From positions 8,458,428 through 8,522,427 of the forward strand of contig NC_080711.1 of assembly GCF_019097595.1 (NCBI RefSeq): a stretch of 64,000 nucleotides of DNA. Direction: 5' to 3'. Under the pieces are notes generated by a model. It did no database searches. It was not told the DNA's origin and was given only the letters and a program-made list of their open reading frames with translations. Origin of the DNA: Hemibagrus wyckioides (taxonomy: Eukaryota; Chordata; Actinopteri; Siluriformes; Bagridae). The position numbers were made by a program, and so were the translations under genes. Below, piece after piece: positions 33,446 to 43,970 of this stretch; position 1 is the stretch's first letter; each line of letters starts with the position of its first letter.

Positions 33446-33977
33446 CCCGGTGCTAACAGTAATTCCGCTTCATGTCAGGCTTCGTGACTCCGCCCTGTTC
33501 TTGATTATTTTCCTAGAACTTCAAGACTATTTCTAAAAGTCATGATGTTGTGCATCGAAATGTTTTAAACCACACAATAATCACTTTTATACTTTAAAAT
33601 GCTTTTGATATGAGCCAATTAGCATCGTCGGCTAATGTTAGCTCAGTCACGCGCCTTAGCTTTCGGCTAGCTCTGTTAGCTAAACTACACAGGAGATTTG
33701 ATCCTGTTTATCCTCTGTACCGATTAAAGTCATTCATTTTCCACACACACTCTCTTTGTAAGTTCTAAAGCGATTAGAAACACACAGACTAAGTAAAAAG
33801 TGAGCTTTTCTCACCGTGAGCAGCTTGAACTTCAGCAGCTTGAAGATCGCTTCTCCTCTTCATCCAGCGATACGCGCAGTATCCCGCGGAGGTGAGCGCG
33901 AGCATCCCGGCGGCGCAGGCCAGGCCCCGGCCTGTCCATCTACCTAGAAAGGGAAAATACTTACCTAAATTCATCAT
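30076..33977 (-). CDS. PIM-like Ser/Thr kinase with N-terminal membrane segment
   Basis: Predicted 402-aa kinase of the teleost-expanded PIM-like group. Ten exons keep phase: 33815-33977, 32999-33039, 32837-32902, 32685-32750, 31943-32009, 31718-31812, 31242-31292, 30602-30977, 30326-30502, 30076-30182. Residues about 18-36 form one hydrophobic segment after WTGR and before KRR, suggesting a membrane anchor; cytosolic PIM kinases have none. Two consecutive 66-nt exons encode similar 22-aa repeats (VTDPSVQLL and VTEINIQLR, both with DPQ). The kinase domain has the glycine loop LGEGGFGTV (147-155), VALK (Lys170), HRDIKAEN (Asp273), DFG (Asp292), the SPPEW activation segment end and RPTFEEILSHQW near the C-terminus. 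The start is the first in-frame ATG; the following ATG is adjacent. An alternative 3' exon (about 29862-29930) could replace the last residues if a weak donor is used. All catalytic residues are present. Confidence 0.85.
33388..33446. repeat. (AAT)n microsatellite
   Basis: Pure ATA/ATT trinucleotide tract in intron 1 of the PIM-like gene. Confidence 0.95.
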
Positions 33978-34019
33978 TTCTCTCCAAGAAAATTTGCTGT
34001 TTATCTTCAAAATATCTCA

Positions 34020-35029
34020 GGTAATCCGCAGTGTCGCTGTGTCAATTGTTTTCGTTTGAAATCTTTTAAAAGCCTTCTAGATGACGCAAGCACGCGCTCT
34101 GGACTTTTAAATGAAAACCAGAGCAAGGCGCGGGACTTTCAAAAAACAACAACATGGCGCGTTATATTCTTAATATTTTATTTAAGCATTAATTAAGGTT
34201 ATAATGCATGATTAAGGTGTTTCAATAAATCTTATAATAAATGGTTCATAAATACACGTTCCTGTCATAACAGCTTGTCATATTCACTTATATCAGGAGG
34301 CAGTAGAGGGCGCCGCTGTGATTTGTATACAGACACGTCAATTCCTCCGCCATGTTGGAAAGGTCGACGTTCTGTTGGAGACCAGCGGAGGTTTTATATG
34401 CAGTATATGGTCGACCCTCATGAAATCATGCTGTAACTCGCTCTGTTTTTAGATTAGTTTTCCCCTTAACAGCTTGGTTTCAATTACAGCAGGATTTATC
34501 TGCTTAGTTATTTTAGCTGTCAGACTTCTCAGAATCAAAGATATGTATTATTTATTAAGTATACAGTTGGACACAGGTGGATTTAAAAGGAGCACACAGC
34601 TCTAGAAACTAAAACACTATTCTTATTTTCATTGCAAAAAGGTGGGGGGTATAAATTACGCAATTTGTAGAGAACACCTACTTAATCTAATTTTATCATT
34701 TAAAAGTTATCATATTTTCTCAAAGTAATATTCTGACAAATAATGTATGAACATTTCTGTATGTGAGGGAATGAAGGAGGTGGTGACCTGAATGTGACAT
34801 GATGATGCTTTTGGGCACTGGGTGCTGTACGTGTGCTTAAGTGCAGGGATTTTGGTTTGCCTATGTATATGTTGTATTTGGAGAACAGATCCTTGAAGAA
34901 TATCTGAAGTAATCATGTTGCTCATAAGCACATAGGCATAGGTGTGTGAGGTTTCACATGCAATTTTGACAAAGAAACGGAATTGAAGCCTGATCACGTG
35001 ATCATCTTGCCTTGTGCACTAAGAGCTAC
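34020..35029. other. PIM-like gene promoter side, no other gene
   Basis: The first 350 bases are moderately CpG-rich (GCGCGGGAC, GGCGCGTT, GTCGACGTT) and fit the promoter of the PIM-like gene. The remainder is AT-rich without supportable exons. Confidence 0.4.
34302..34317 (+). promoter_or_regulatory. CTCF-like motif upstream of PIM-like gene
   Basis: GCAGTAGAGGGCGCCG matches the CTCF core consensus except at one base. It lies about 330 bases upstream of the PIM-like start codon, in a locally CpG-containing stretch. This is a motif match only. Confidence 0.35.
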
Positions 35030-35206
35030 AGAGCATTGTTATGGAATCACACACACACACAGGGCCAGGCAGGTTTGGACAGCTTTTTTTCCCTTAATAA
35101 TTAAATCATCGTTTATCGTTAAATCATTTTGTGAAGTGTGACAAATATGCGAAAAAAAAAAAACAGGAAGGGGGCAGAAACCTTTTCACAGCACTGTATA
35201 TATTCT
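35030..35206. mobile_element. Tc1-like terminal fragment
   Basis: The sequence TTTGTGAAGTGTGACAAATATGC through CAGGAAGGGGGCAGAAACCTTTTCACAGCACTGTA resembles the 3' end of a common fish Tc1-like element. There is no coding capacity. Confidence 0.4.
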
Positions 35207-35505
35207 GACACCTTTCTATCAGAACCAGCATTAACTTTTTCAGCAGTTTAATCAACAGTAGCTCGTCTGTTGGATCGGATCACACGGACCGGCCTTCGCT
35301 CCTCACGTGCATCAATGAGCCTTAGCCGCCCATGACCCTGTCAACGGTTCACCACTGTTCCTTCCTTGGACCACTTTTGATAGATAATGACCACTGCAGA
35401 CCGGGAACTCCCCACAAGAGCTGCAGTTTTGGAGATGCTCTGATCCAGTTGTCTAGCCATCACAATTTGTCCCTTGTCAAACTCGCTCAGATCCTTACGC
35501 TTGAA
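35207..35505 (-). pseudogene. Tc1 transposase N-terminal fragment
   Basis: The minus strand reads [20 protein letters not shown] and [20 protein letters not shown], the same family as 19729-20136 but in opposite orientation. It contains stops and lacks the catalytic domain. Confidence 0.75.
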
Positions 35506-35524
35506 AGTGACTAAGATGCTGTAA

Positions 35525-35575
35525 CACAAGCATTTTCCTCATGGGATCAATAAAGTACATCTATCTATCTATTGC
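35525..35575 (+). repeat. LINE-type 3' tail with (ATCT)n
   Basis: TCATGGGATCAATAAAGTAC followed by short ATCT repeats is typical of fish LINE/SINE 3' ends. Confidence 0.5.
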
Positions 35576-36220
35576 TGACAACATGCAACTTTTTCTCCTT
35601 CTTTTCAGGTGGATGAATCTACTGATGTTCACAACAAGGCAACATTGCTCATTTTTGTGCAATATATTTTTCAGGAAGATGTGCACCAGGAATTTTTTGT
35701 GCACTGTTTTTGCCAACCAACACCACAGCTGCAGAAATATTCAAGTCATTGAACGATTACATATCAGGAAGACTTAATTGGTCGTTTTGTATCTGTGTAT
35801 GCACAGAGGGAGCGGCTTTCTGGTCTCGCAACACAATCAAGAAGGTTGCTTCTGAATGTGAGTCTACGCACTGTGTCATTCATAGAGAAATGCTGGTGAG
35901 CTGAAAAATGTCACCTGAGCTTAATAGCATTTTGCAAGTTGTGATTAAAGTTATTAACCACATCAAAGTACATGCCCTTAACTCATGTCTGTGCGAACAG
36001 CTCTGAGAGGAGATGGATGCAGGACTCAGACATCTTCTCATGTACACAGAAGTAAGACGGCTTTCTAAAGGGAGATCACTGGCTAGAGTTTTTGAGTTAT
36101 TTCAGTAACATAGAATGGGTCACAAAACTTGCTTACCTGTGTGACATATTCAACTGCTCCACGATCTCAATCTCTAACTTCAGGGGAAAATGACCATTGT
36201 TTTCATGTCGGCAGATAAGG

Positions 36221-36316
36221 TTTATTTATTCATTCATTGTCTCCCGCTTATCCGGAGCCAGGTCGCGGGGGCAGCAGTCTTAGCAGGGATGCTCAGACTT
36301 TCCTTTCCCTAGACAC
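36221..36316 (-). mobile_element. LINE 3' end, left part of interrupted insertion
   Basis: Read on the minus strand, this is the final stretch of a LINE ORF2 (ASLLRLLPPRPGSG-like) followed by a GAATGAATAAATAAA tail. It continues the sequence of 38103-38451, from which it is separated by the solo LTR. Confidence 0.75.
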
Positions 36317-38102
36317 TGTCGGAGAAAAAAATAATATACCCAGCTTTGAATTATATACCTAGCTTTAAAAGTAGCTTAAGTAATAATGTACTCAATGCTC
36401 TAAGCTCTGACTTAGCAATATTCTGCCTAAAAGTAGTGTGTATCTATCAAGAATTATTTAGCCATTGATTAAGTAGTTAACTTTGATTAATAATAGCTAT
36501 AATAATCAGATATAGCCTCATAGTCTTTATAATAATCATGCAGAATTATTAATGGCAGCATGCTAGCGTAATAACCACACTGGGACTGAAGAAACAGAAA
36601 AGAGGAGAGATTTATGGGAACATTAGGAGTTACAACTCAGTCAGCCAGCCTATCCAATGGGATCAGTGGGACCGGAGGGTCAGTTGTAGAAGACGGAATC
36701 TCGGGATCCTGAGGAGAAGTTGGAGAGTAATCAGTGGGAGAAGTTGGGGGCGAATAGTCAGGAGAAGACTGAGGAATATCATGAACACTGTAAGGCATAG
36801 GCACAAATTTGGAGAAAGTTGGGGAATGTCAGGGGAATTAGGAGATGAAGAAGAGTCAGAGGAAGAATCATTAGAGGAGATCTCAACAGGGAAATCCTCA
36901 GTCTGGACGCCTTGAGAGGTGGTGCGTGTCCAGTGCCAGTAGAAGGTCTGAGTAGACTGATCACAGGTTGTGGGGTGAAATTGGGGGCTCTGATCAAGAT
37001 AGACGGTATCTCTCACGATATGGTGAGCGAGGTAAGGAGACTCAGGAATAGAGGATACAGATAGGTGTTCCAGGAAACCAGTAAGTTCAATGGCCAGACA
37101 GGATAGCTGATACTGGCGATAGCGTCGCAGAGCACCCCTGGGACTTCTCCGGAAGATAGCGCGACGGGCTGACTGAGCTAGGAAAAAAAATGGGAAATGG
37201 GAAGAGATGAGTGAAGATGAGTGAAGTGCATATTGCGTGACTATGTAGTCAGCAAAAGAGAGCGTGTACTAAGGCAAAAGGAACACAGTGTGGGAAGTAG
37301 GCCAGGTCACTGTGACATGACAGTGATAGGCGGGTAGAGGAGACAATAGCATTGGAATACTAGCAACCAACAGTGATGAAAAGAGGAAAGGATATGAGGC
37401 AGCTTAATGGCAAAGCTTATTTTAAAAATAGTAAATAAAACTTAGATCAAGTAAGTAGAGGGAAAAGTCATCATGACATAGAGGAAGAGAGCAAGGTACT
37501 TACACATTGGTGTGGAGGGCAACGCGCGAGGTCAGGATGAGCCGAGGAAGCACCTTTGAGAGGTGACGGTCAAGTGAAGTCAATAAGGAAGTGGCGCCTA
37601 TAAGTAAGCGCCAATTTTTTCTAAAGATTGTTGACTTAGCCTAAAAATAAGGGGAACTGGAGAGGAGGAAAATTGACGTCATCGAGGGGAGGATGGTATC
37701 AATTTAGGGGCGGTATCGGGACAAATGCGAAAATAATGGGAACTGGAAAACATATGTAAACTAAGGAAGGAGGGACTAAAGTAGCCACAAAATGAATATA
37801 ATGGGAAATTGCTGGAAATATTTAAATTAGAGAAAAGGAGGCGCCCCGGGGCGCCTGGGGTATAAGTAAAGGGGATTTTTTCAGGGTTTTTTTGAGACCA
37901 GCTGCTCTCTTCAGATATGCATGTTGTTGACTGCATGGCTGAATAAAGAAACCCGCTTCTTCTCATCTGTTGACTGAGATCTCTTTTATTTCGGCTAAGT
38001 TTTATAGCTTGTGGAGGTCATTGGGAAAGCTAAGAGAAATAGATACAAACAAAAATTCCACCCTGTGATATGTCCACTCGGAGGGGGCTCTGAGTTCCGA
38101 CA
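36317..38102 (+). mobile_element. Solo LTR, 1786 bp, of a retrovirus-like element
   Basis: It starts TGTCGGA and ends TCCGACA, a perfect 7-bp inverted repeat of the TG...CA type. It is flanked by the 4-bp target duplication ACAC (36313-36316 and 38103-38106). The flanking LINE reads through once the insert is removed. Promoter and RNA-end signals lie on the plus strand: a GGGGTATAAG TATA box near 37857 and AATAAA near 37943. This gives a long U3 and a short R-U5. No gag, pol or env sequence is present, so it is a recombination-derived solo LTR. The size and 4-bp duplication would suit several retroviral or Gypsy-type groups; I cannot choose among them. Confidence 0.85.
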
Positions 38103-38451
38103 ACACTTCCTCCAACTCTTCTGGGGGAATTCCAAGGCGTTCCCAGGTCAGCCGAGAGACACAGTCCCTCCAGCGTGTCCAGGGTCTTTCCTGGGGTCTC
38201 TTCCCGGTGGGGCATGCCCGGAACACCTCCTCTGGGAGACGTCCAGGAGGCATCCGAAACAGGTGCATGAGCCACCTCAATTGGCCCCTTTCGATGTGGA
38301 GGAGCAGTGGCTCTACTCTGAGCTCCTCCCGGGTGACAGAGCTCCTTATCCTATCTCTAAGGGAATGCCCCGCCTCCCTACAAAGGAAACTCATTTCGGC
38401 CACTTGTATCTTGTATCTCGTCCTTTCGGTCATTACCCAAAGCTCATGACA
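38103..38451 (-). pseudogene. LINE ORF2 C-terminal fragment, right part
   Basis: The minus strand reads DRIRSSVTREELRVEPLLLH, RGQLRWLMHLFRMPPGRLPE and RWRDCVSRLTWERLGIPPEE. I know this as the C-terminal end of a common fish non-LTR retrotransposon ORF2. It is 5'-truncated at the hAT junction and cut at its 3' side by the LTR; the remaining residues are at 36221-36316. Confidence 0.8.
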
Positions 38452-38964
38452 AGAATGGATCCGTAACCCCTTTGTGAACAGGCCAGGTGAATCAACTTTA
38501 ACCCTTCTAGTAGAAGATCAGCTGGTTGAGACTGCAAATGATAGTGTGCCTTAAAAGTATATTTGAGACGGCTTTAAACCTCCTTGTGTTCTGGATTAAA
38601 GTCAAGGCAGAATACCCTGACATTGTCACTAAAAACACTGAAAGCTCTGCTTCCTTTTCCAACATCATATCTTTGTGAAGCAGGGTTTTCTGCAACAACA
38701 GCAACCAAAACAAGATTACGGAGTAGACTGGACATAAGGAACACGCTTTGAGTGTCACTGCCTCCCATCACCCCCACATGGGACCGTCTAGTTGCAGGGA
38801 AACCAGCTCAGATTCTGCATCGTGGTGAGTTGATATTGGTGTGATAATAGTGTAATAGTTATTGAAAGTGCATAATATAAATTTTAGCAGGTACAATTGC
38901 TTCAAAGTAAACAGTAAGTAATGCACTCAATCACCATCGCCTGTATGTAAACTCACCACGCAAG

Positions 38965-39445
38965 ACTCCATTGCTTATTGTTTGAAGTTTGCTGCACAAC
39001 ATTTGGACAAGCCTGTGAAATACTGGGAGAATATAGTCTGGTCAGATAAGACCAAAATTGAACTCTTTGGATGCCATAATACACACAATGTTTGGAGGAC
39101 AAATGGCACTGCACATCACCCCAAAAACACCCTACCAACAGTGAAGTTTGGAGCTGGGAACATCATAGTGTAAGGGTGTTTTTCAGCATACAGTACTGGC
39201 AAACTTCATATAATTGACGGATGTACCGAGATGTTCTTGATAAAAATCTGTTGCTGCCTACTAGGATGATGAATATGAAATGAGGGTGCACTTTTTAGCA
39301 AGACAATGATCCCAAAAACACAGCCGAGGAAACTCTCATTTGGAATCAGAGAAAGGAAATAAAGATGTTAGAATGGCCCAGCCAATCACCTGACTTCAAT
39401 CCAACTGAAAATCTATGGAAAGAACTAAAGATCAGACTTCATATG
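38965..39445 (+). pseudogene. Fossil Tc1 transposase
   Basis: The plus strand reads YWENIVWSDKTKIELFGCHN, VWRTNGTAHHPKNTLPTVKF and, after stops and frameshifts, [20 protein letters not shown]. These correspond to the first catalytic Asp region and the third catalytic (Glu) region of a DD34E Tc1 transposase. Several stops and indels show that it is dead. Confidence 0.8.
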
Positions 39446-39603
39446 ACATGACATTTTCTCTTTTATAAGCTTGATGTCCCTTTTCTGGACTTTAGTTAGC
39501 AATTGGATCCTCTCTTGTTTTAAACTCTCCTGGGTACAGAGGGAGGTAGTTTAACTCTGCTTTACTTGTTTTTTTGTTTTTTTTAAATATTTTCTGCTGA
39601 CTT

Positions 39604-39931
39604 CTAGTCAGCAGGACTCTTGCGCTTCAGTGCATTGCAGGTTAGCACGGGAAGACCAAAGCCTCGAAGTTTGGTGCGATAATTTCTCTCTTTTATTGCT
39701 TTGCTGCCACCCATAGTAACCTGCAAAGGAGCCAGGTTCCTTGAGACAAGGGTATATCTTGACAAGTGCTTCAGCAACATCACTTATCTGTGCACTTGAT
39801 GGATAAGCAGTGTATGAACATATTGATTCAGACAACTTTTCAAGAATGTCTGCCTTGACCTTTGAGGCAAGTGTTCCATTTTTCTTGTAGGCTTCAGTGG
39901 CTCTTTCAAGGCACATCGTTTCATATGCAAC
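39604..39931 (-). pseudogene. SAMD3-like terminal exon, frameshifted
   Basis: Starting after a TTTCTCAG acceptor, the minus strand reads AYETMCLERATEAYKKNGTL, CSYTAYPSSAQISDVAEALV and KIYPCLKEPGSFAGYYGWQQ. This resembles the C-terminal region of fish sterile-alpha-motif-containing protein 3-like proteins. The expected continuation (NYRTKLRGFGLPVLTCNALK) is in a different frame, so a small indel lies around 39686-39707. Either the copy is a pseudogene, or an assembly error is present. The SAM domain and upstream exons were not found. Confidence 0.55.
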
Positions 39932-39993
39932 CTGAGAAATAGGAAACACAGACATACTAGCATCTAACAGTTACTACTTTTTCTGTCTTACAG

Positions 39994-40219
39994 ATCACCA
40001 TGCACAAAAAAGGAGGAGCCAACCGAGGTGGCCAGGCTGATCAAAGATAACCTGTCTCTGCAGGACAAGTCGGCACGGAAGAAGGAGGGGCTCGTCTTGC
40101 TGTGGTCCATGAGAGAGAGGGTCTTTATAATGGGGCAACTTGTGTCCCAGGGACACGGATGTACAAACTGCGGCACTACCTCCGGAGCCAGATGCAGTCA
40201 GACCGTCCAAGCCAACGGG
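39994..40219 (+). CDS. Candidate exon upstream of the minisatellite
   Basis: Bounded by an acceptor-like TTTTTCTGTCTTACAG and a donor GTCAGT. Two frames are partly open: one reads EEPTEVARLIKDNLSLQDKS, the other (ending in phase with the exon at 43971) reads TRMYKLRHYLRSQMQSDRPS. The second would need a start after a stop near 40052, perhaps using an internal acceptor. If real, it belongs to the plus-strand gene ending at 44823, and the minisatellite lies in its intron. Function unknown. Confidence 0.3.
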
Positions 40220-40401
40220 TCAGTTGTTTATTTTTTGCTTGTATGAAGGAATTGTTTGCCATTGTGTCTGGTAGTATGAATAACAACATAGCTTGTTTTA
40301 CATGTACACTATGCTTCAATTAACACAGTTGTAATTGATTGCTAATTTTTGTCTTTCGACAACGACGTGTTAGAGAGTGCAGTGTGATATAAAGTGTGAT
40401 A

Positions 40402-43400
40402 GTGTCATCATAATACACACAAACAACCTGTCATCATAATACACACAAATAACCTGTCATCATAATACACACAAATAATCTGTCATCATAATACACACAA
40501 ATAACCTGTCATCATAATACACACAAACAATCTGTCATCATAATACACACAAATAACCTGTCATCATAATACACACAAATAATCTGTCATCATAATACAC
40601 ACAAATAACCTGTCATCATAATACACACAAACAATCTGTCATCATAATACACACAAATAACCTGTCATCATAATACACACAAATAACCTGTCATCATAAT
40701 ACACACAAATAACCTGTCATCATAATACACACAAATAACCTGTCATCATAATACACACAAATAATCTGTCATCATAATACACACAAATAATCTGTCATCA
40801 TAATACACACAAATAATCTGTCATCATAATACACACAAATAACCTGTCATCATAATACACACAAATAATCTGTCATCATAATACACACAAATAATGTCAT
40901 CATAATACACACAAATAACCTGTCATCATAATACACACAAATAATCTGTCATCATAATACACACAAATAATCTGTCATCATAATACACACAAATAACCTG
41001 TCATCATAATACACACAAATAATGTCATCATAATACACACAAATAACCTGTCATCATAATACACACAAATAATGTCATCATAATACACACAAACAACCTG
41101 TCATCATAATACACACAAATAATGTCATCATAATACACACAAACAACCTGTCATCATAATACACACAAATAATCTGTCATCATAATACACACAAATAACC
41201 TGTCATCATAATACACACAAACAACCTGTCATCATAATACACACAAATAACCTGTCATCATAATACACACAAATAATCTGTCATCATAATACACACAAAC
41301 AACCTGTCATCATAATACACACAAATAATCTGTCATCATAATACACACAAATAATGTCATCATAATACACACAAACAACCTGTCATCATAATACACACAA
41401 ACAACCTGTCATCATAATACACACAAATAATCTGTCATCATAATACACACAAATAATGTCATCATAATACACACAAACAACCTGTCATCATAATACACAC
41501 AAATAATCTGTCATCATAATACACACAAATAATCTGTCATCATAATACACACAAATAACCTGTCATCATAATACACACAAATAATCTGTCATCATAATAC
41601 ACACAAATAATCTGTCATCATAATACACACAAATAATCTGTCATCATAATACACACAAATAATCTGTCATCATAATACACACAAATAACCTGTCATCATA
41701 ATACACACAAATAATCTGTCATCATAATACACACAAATAATGTCATCATAATACACACAAATAATGTCATCATAATACACACAAACAACCTGTCATCATA
41801 ATACACACAAATAATCTGTCATCATAATACACACAAATAATCTGTCATCATAATACACACAAATAATCTGTCATCATAATACACACAAATAATCTGTCAT
41901 CATAATACACACAAATAATCTGTCATCATAATACACACAAATAACCTGTCATCATAATACACACAAATAATCTGTCATCATAATACACACAAATAACCTG
42001 TCATCATAATACACACAAACAATCTGTCATCATAATACACACAAATAACCTGTCATCATAATACACACAAATAACCTGTCATCATAATACACACAAATAA
42101 CCTGTCATCATAATACACACAAATAACCTGTCATCATAATACACACAAACAACCTGTCATCATAATACACACAAATAACCTGTCATCATAATACACACAA
42201 ATAATCTGTCATCATAATACACACAAATAACCTGTCATCATAATACACACAAATAATCTGTCATCATAATACACACAAATAATGTCATCATAATACACAC
42301 AAATAACCTGTCATCATAATACACACAAATAATCTGTCATCATAATACACACAAATAATCTGTCATCATAATACACACAAATAACCTGTCATCATAATAC
42401 ACACAAATAATGTCATCATAATACACACAAATAACCTGTCATCATAATACACACAAACAACCTGTCATCATAATACACACAAATAACCTGTCATCATAAT
42501 ACACACAAATAATGTCATCATAATACACACAAACAACCTGTCATCATAATACACACAAATAATCTGTCATCATAATACACACAAATAACCTGTCATCATA
42601 ATACACACAAACAACCTGTCATCATAATACACACAAATAACCTGTCATCATAATACACACAAATAATCTGTCATCATAATACACACAAACAACCTGTCAT
42701 CATAATACACACAAATAATCTGTCATCATAATACACACAAATAATGTCATCATAATACACACAAACAACCTGTCATCATAATACACACAAACAACCTGTC
42801 ATCATAATACACACAAATAATCTGTCATCATAATACACACAAATAATGTCATCATAATACACACAAACAACCTGTCATCATAATACACACAAATAACCTG
42901 TCATCATAATACACACAAATAATCTGTCATCATAATACACACAAATAATGTCATCATAATACACACAAATAATGTCATCATAATACACACAAATAATGTC
43001 ATCATAATACACACAAACAACCTGTCATCATAATACACACAAACAATCTGTCATCATAATACACACAAATAACCTGTCATCATAATACACACAAATAACC
43101 TGTCATCATAATACACACAAATAACCTGTCATCATAATACACACAAACAATCTGTCATCATAATACACACAAATAATCTGTCATCATAATACACACAAAT
43201 AATCTGTCATCATAATACACACAAATAATCTGTCATCATAATACACACAAATAATGTCATCATAATACACACAAATAACCTGTCATCATAATACACACAA
43301 ACAACCTGTCATCATAATACACACAAATAATCTGTCATCATAATACACACAAATAATGTCATCATAATACACACAAACAACCTGTCATCATAATACACAC

Positions 43401-43556
43401 AAATAATCTGTCATCATAATACACACAAATAACCTGTCATCATAATACACACAAATAACCTGTCATCATAATACACACAAACAATCTGTCATCATAATAC
43501 ACACAAATAACCTGTCATCATAATACACACAAACAACCTGTCATCATAATACACAC
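40402..43556 (+). repeat. Large 26-bp minisatellite array
   Basis: About 120 tandem units of CTGTCATCATAATACACACA followed by AATAAC or close variants. The variation is confined to a few positions (AAATAACC, AAATAATC, AAACAACC, AAACAATC) plus a 24-bp form lacking CT. The order of variants repeats: 41091-41490 matches 42481-42880 at an offset of 1390 bases, and a block near 40629 matches one near 42017 at 1388. This gives a higher-order period of roughly 54 units. Confidence 0.97.
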
Positions 43557-43872
43557 TGTTGTATGTGATGTTCTTAAACTGTGAAATTACAATAATTAAA
43601 ATTCTGTGCAATTCAACAGTACAATAACAACAATTTAAGATGTGCAATTACATAGTGCAATTGTTTGTTTGTTCTGTGAAATTTTTCTTTTTCTTCTGTA
43701 TTTATATAGATTTCTTTATCTTTCTGCTTCATATTTGCACATTTTTCTTCTGTTGTTGCTGCTGTAACGTGGAAATTTCCCCACTGTGGGACGAATAAAG
43801 TTTTATCTTATCTTATCTTATCTTATCTTATCTTATCTTATCTTATCTTATCTTATCTTATCTTATCTTATC
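43557..43872 (+). mobile_element. Retroposon-like 3' tail with (TTATC)n
   Basis: The sequence ending GGAAATTTCCCCACTGTGGG-ACGAATAAAG is followed by (TTATC)n at 43802-43872. This is a common fish non-LTR/SINE 3' end. No coding sequence remains. Confidence 0.55.
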
Positions 43873-43970
43873 TGTTGTGGGTTAATCACTAAGGTTAAAA
43901 GTAAAAGGTAATGTAGGAATGGGGGTATTTTAAACCTTTTATATTATTATACACAAATGCCTAACAAGAT

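Larger units (their letters stand above)
35573..38835 (+). pseudogene. hAT transposase (ZBED5/FAM200-like), split by insertions
   Basis: Two plus-strand blocks belong together. Block 1 (35573-36219) reads VDESTDVHNKATLLIFVQYI, then with frameshifts ASECESTHCVIHREM, and a region ending near FMSADK. Block 2 (38452-38835) reads RNPFVNRPGESTLTLLVEDQ, FWIKVKAEYPDIVTKNTESS and ends near the usual C-terminus. In related hAT-derived proteins these are neighbouring parts of the RNase H-like and dimerisation regions. Roughly 80 residues expected between them are missing. The 2.2-kb interruption is LINE plus solo LTR. Several frameshifts and stops make it non-functional. Confidence 0.75.

Noticed and set aside
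33938..33960. Apparent 21-nt intron (GTAAGT...CTAG) in PIM-like exon 1
   Set aside because: Far below the minimum vertebrate intron length. The sequence is open and in frame when read through.
38011..38466. 151-codon plus-strand frame
   Set aside because: It is antisense to the LINE C-terminal fragment, which has recognisable protein motifs on the minus strand, and it crosses the LTR end.
40402..43556. CRISPR-like look of the regular repeat
   Set aside because: There are no unique spacers between repeats, the unit is contiguous and the context is a vertebrate genome. It is a minisatellite.
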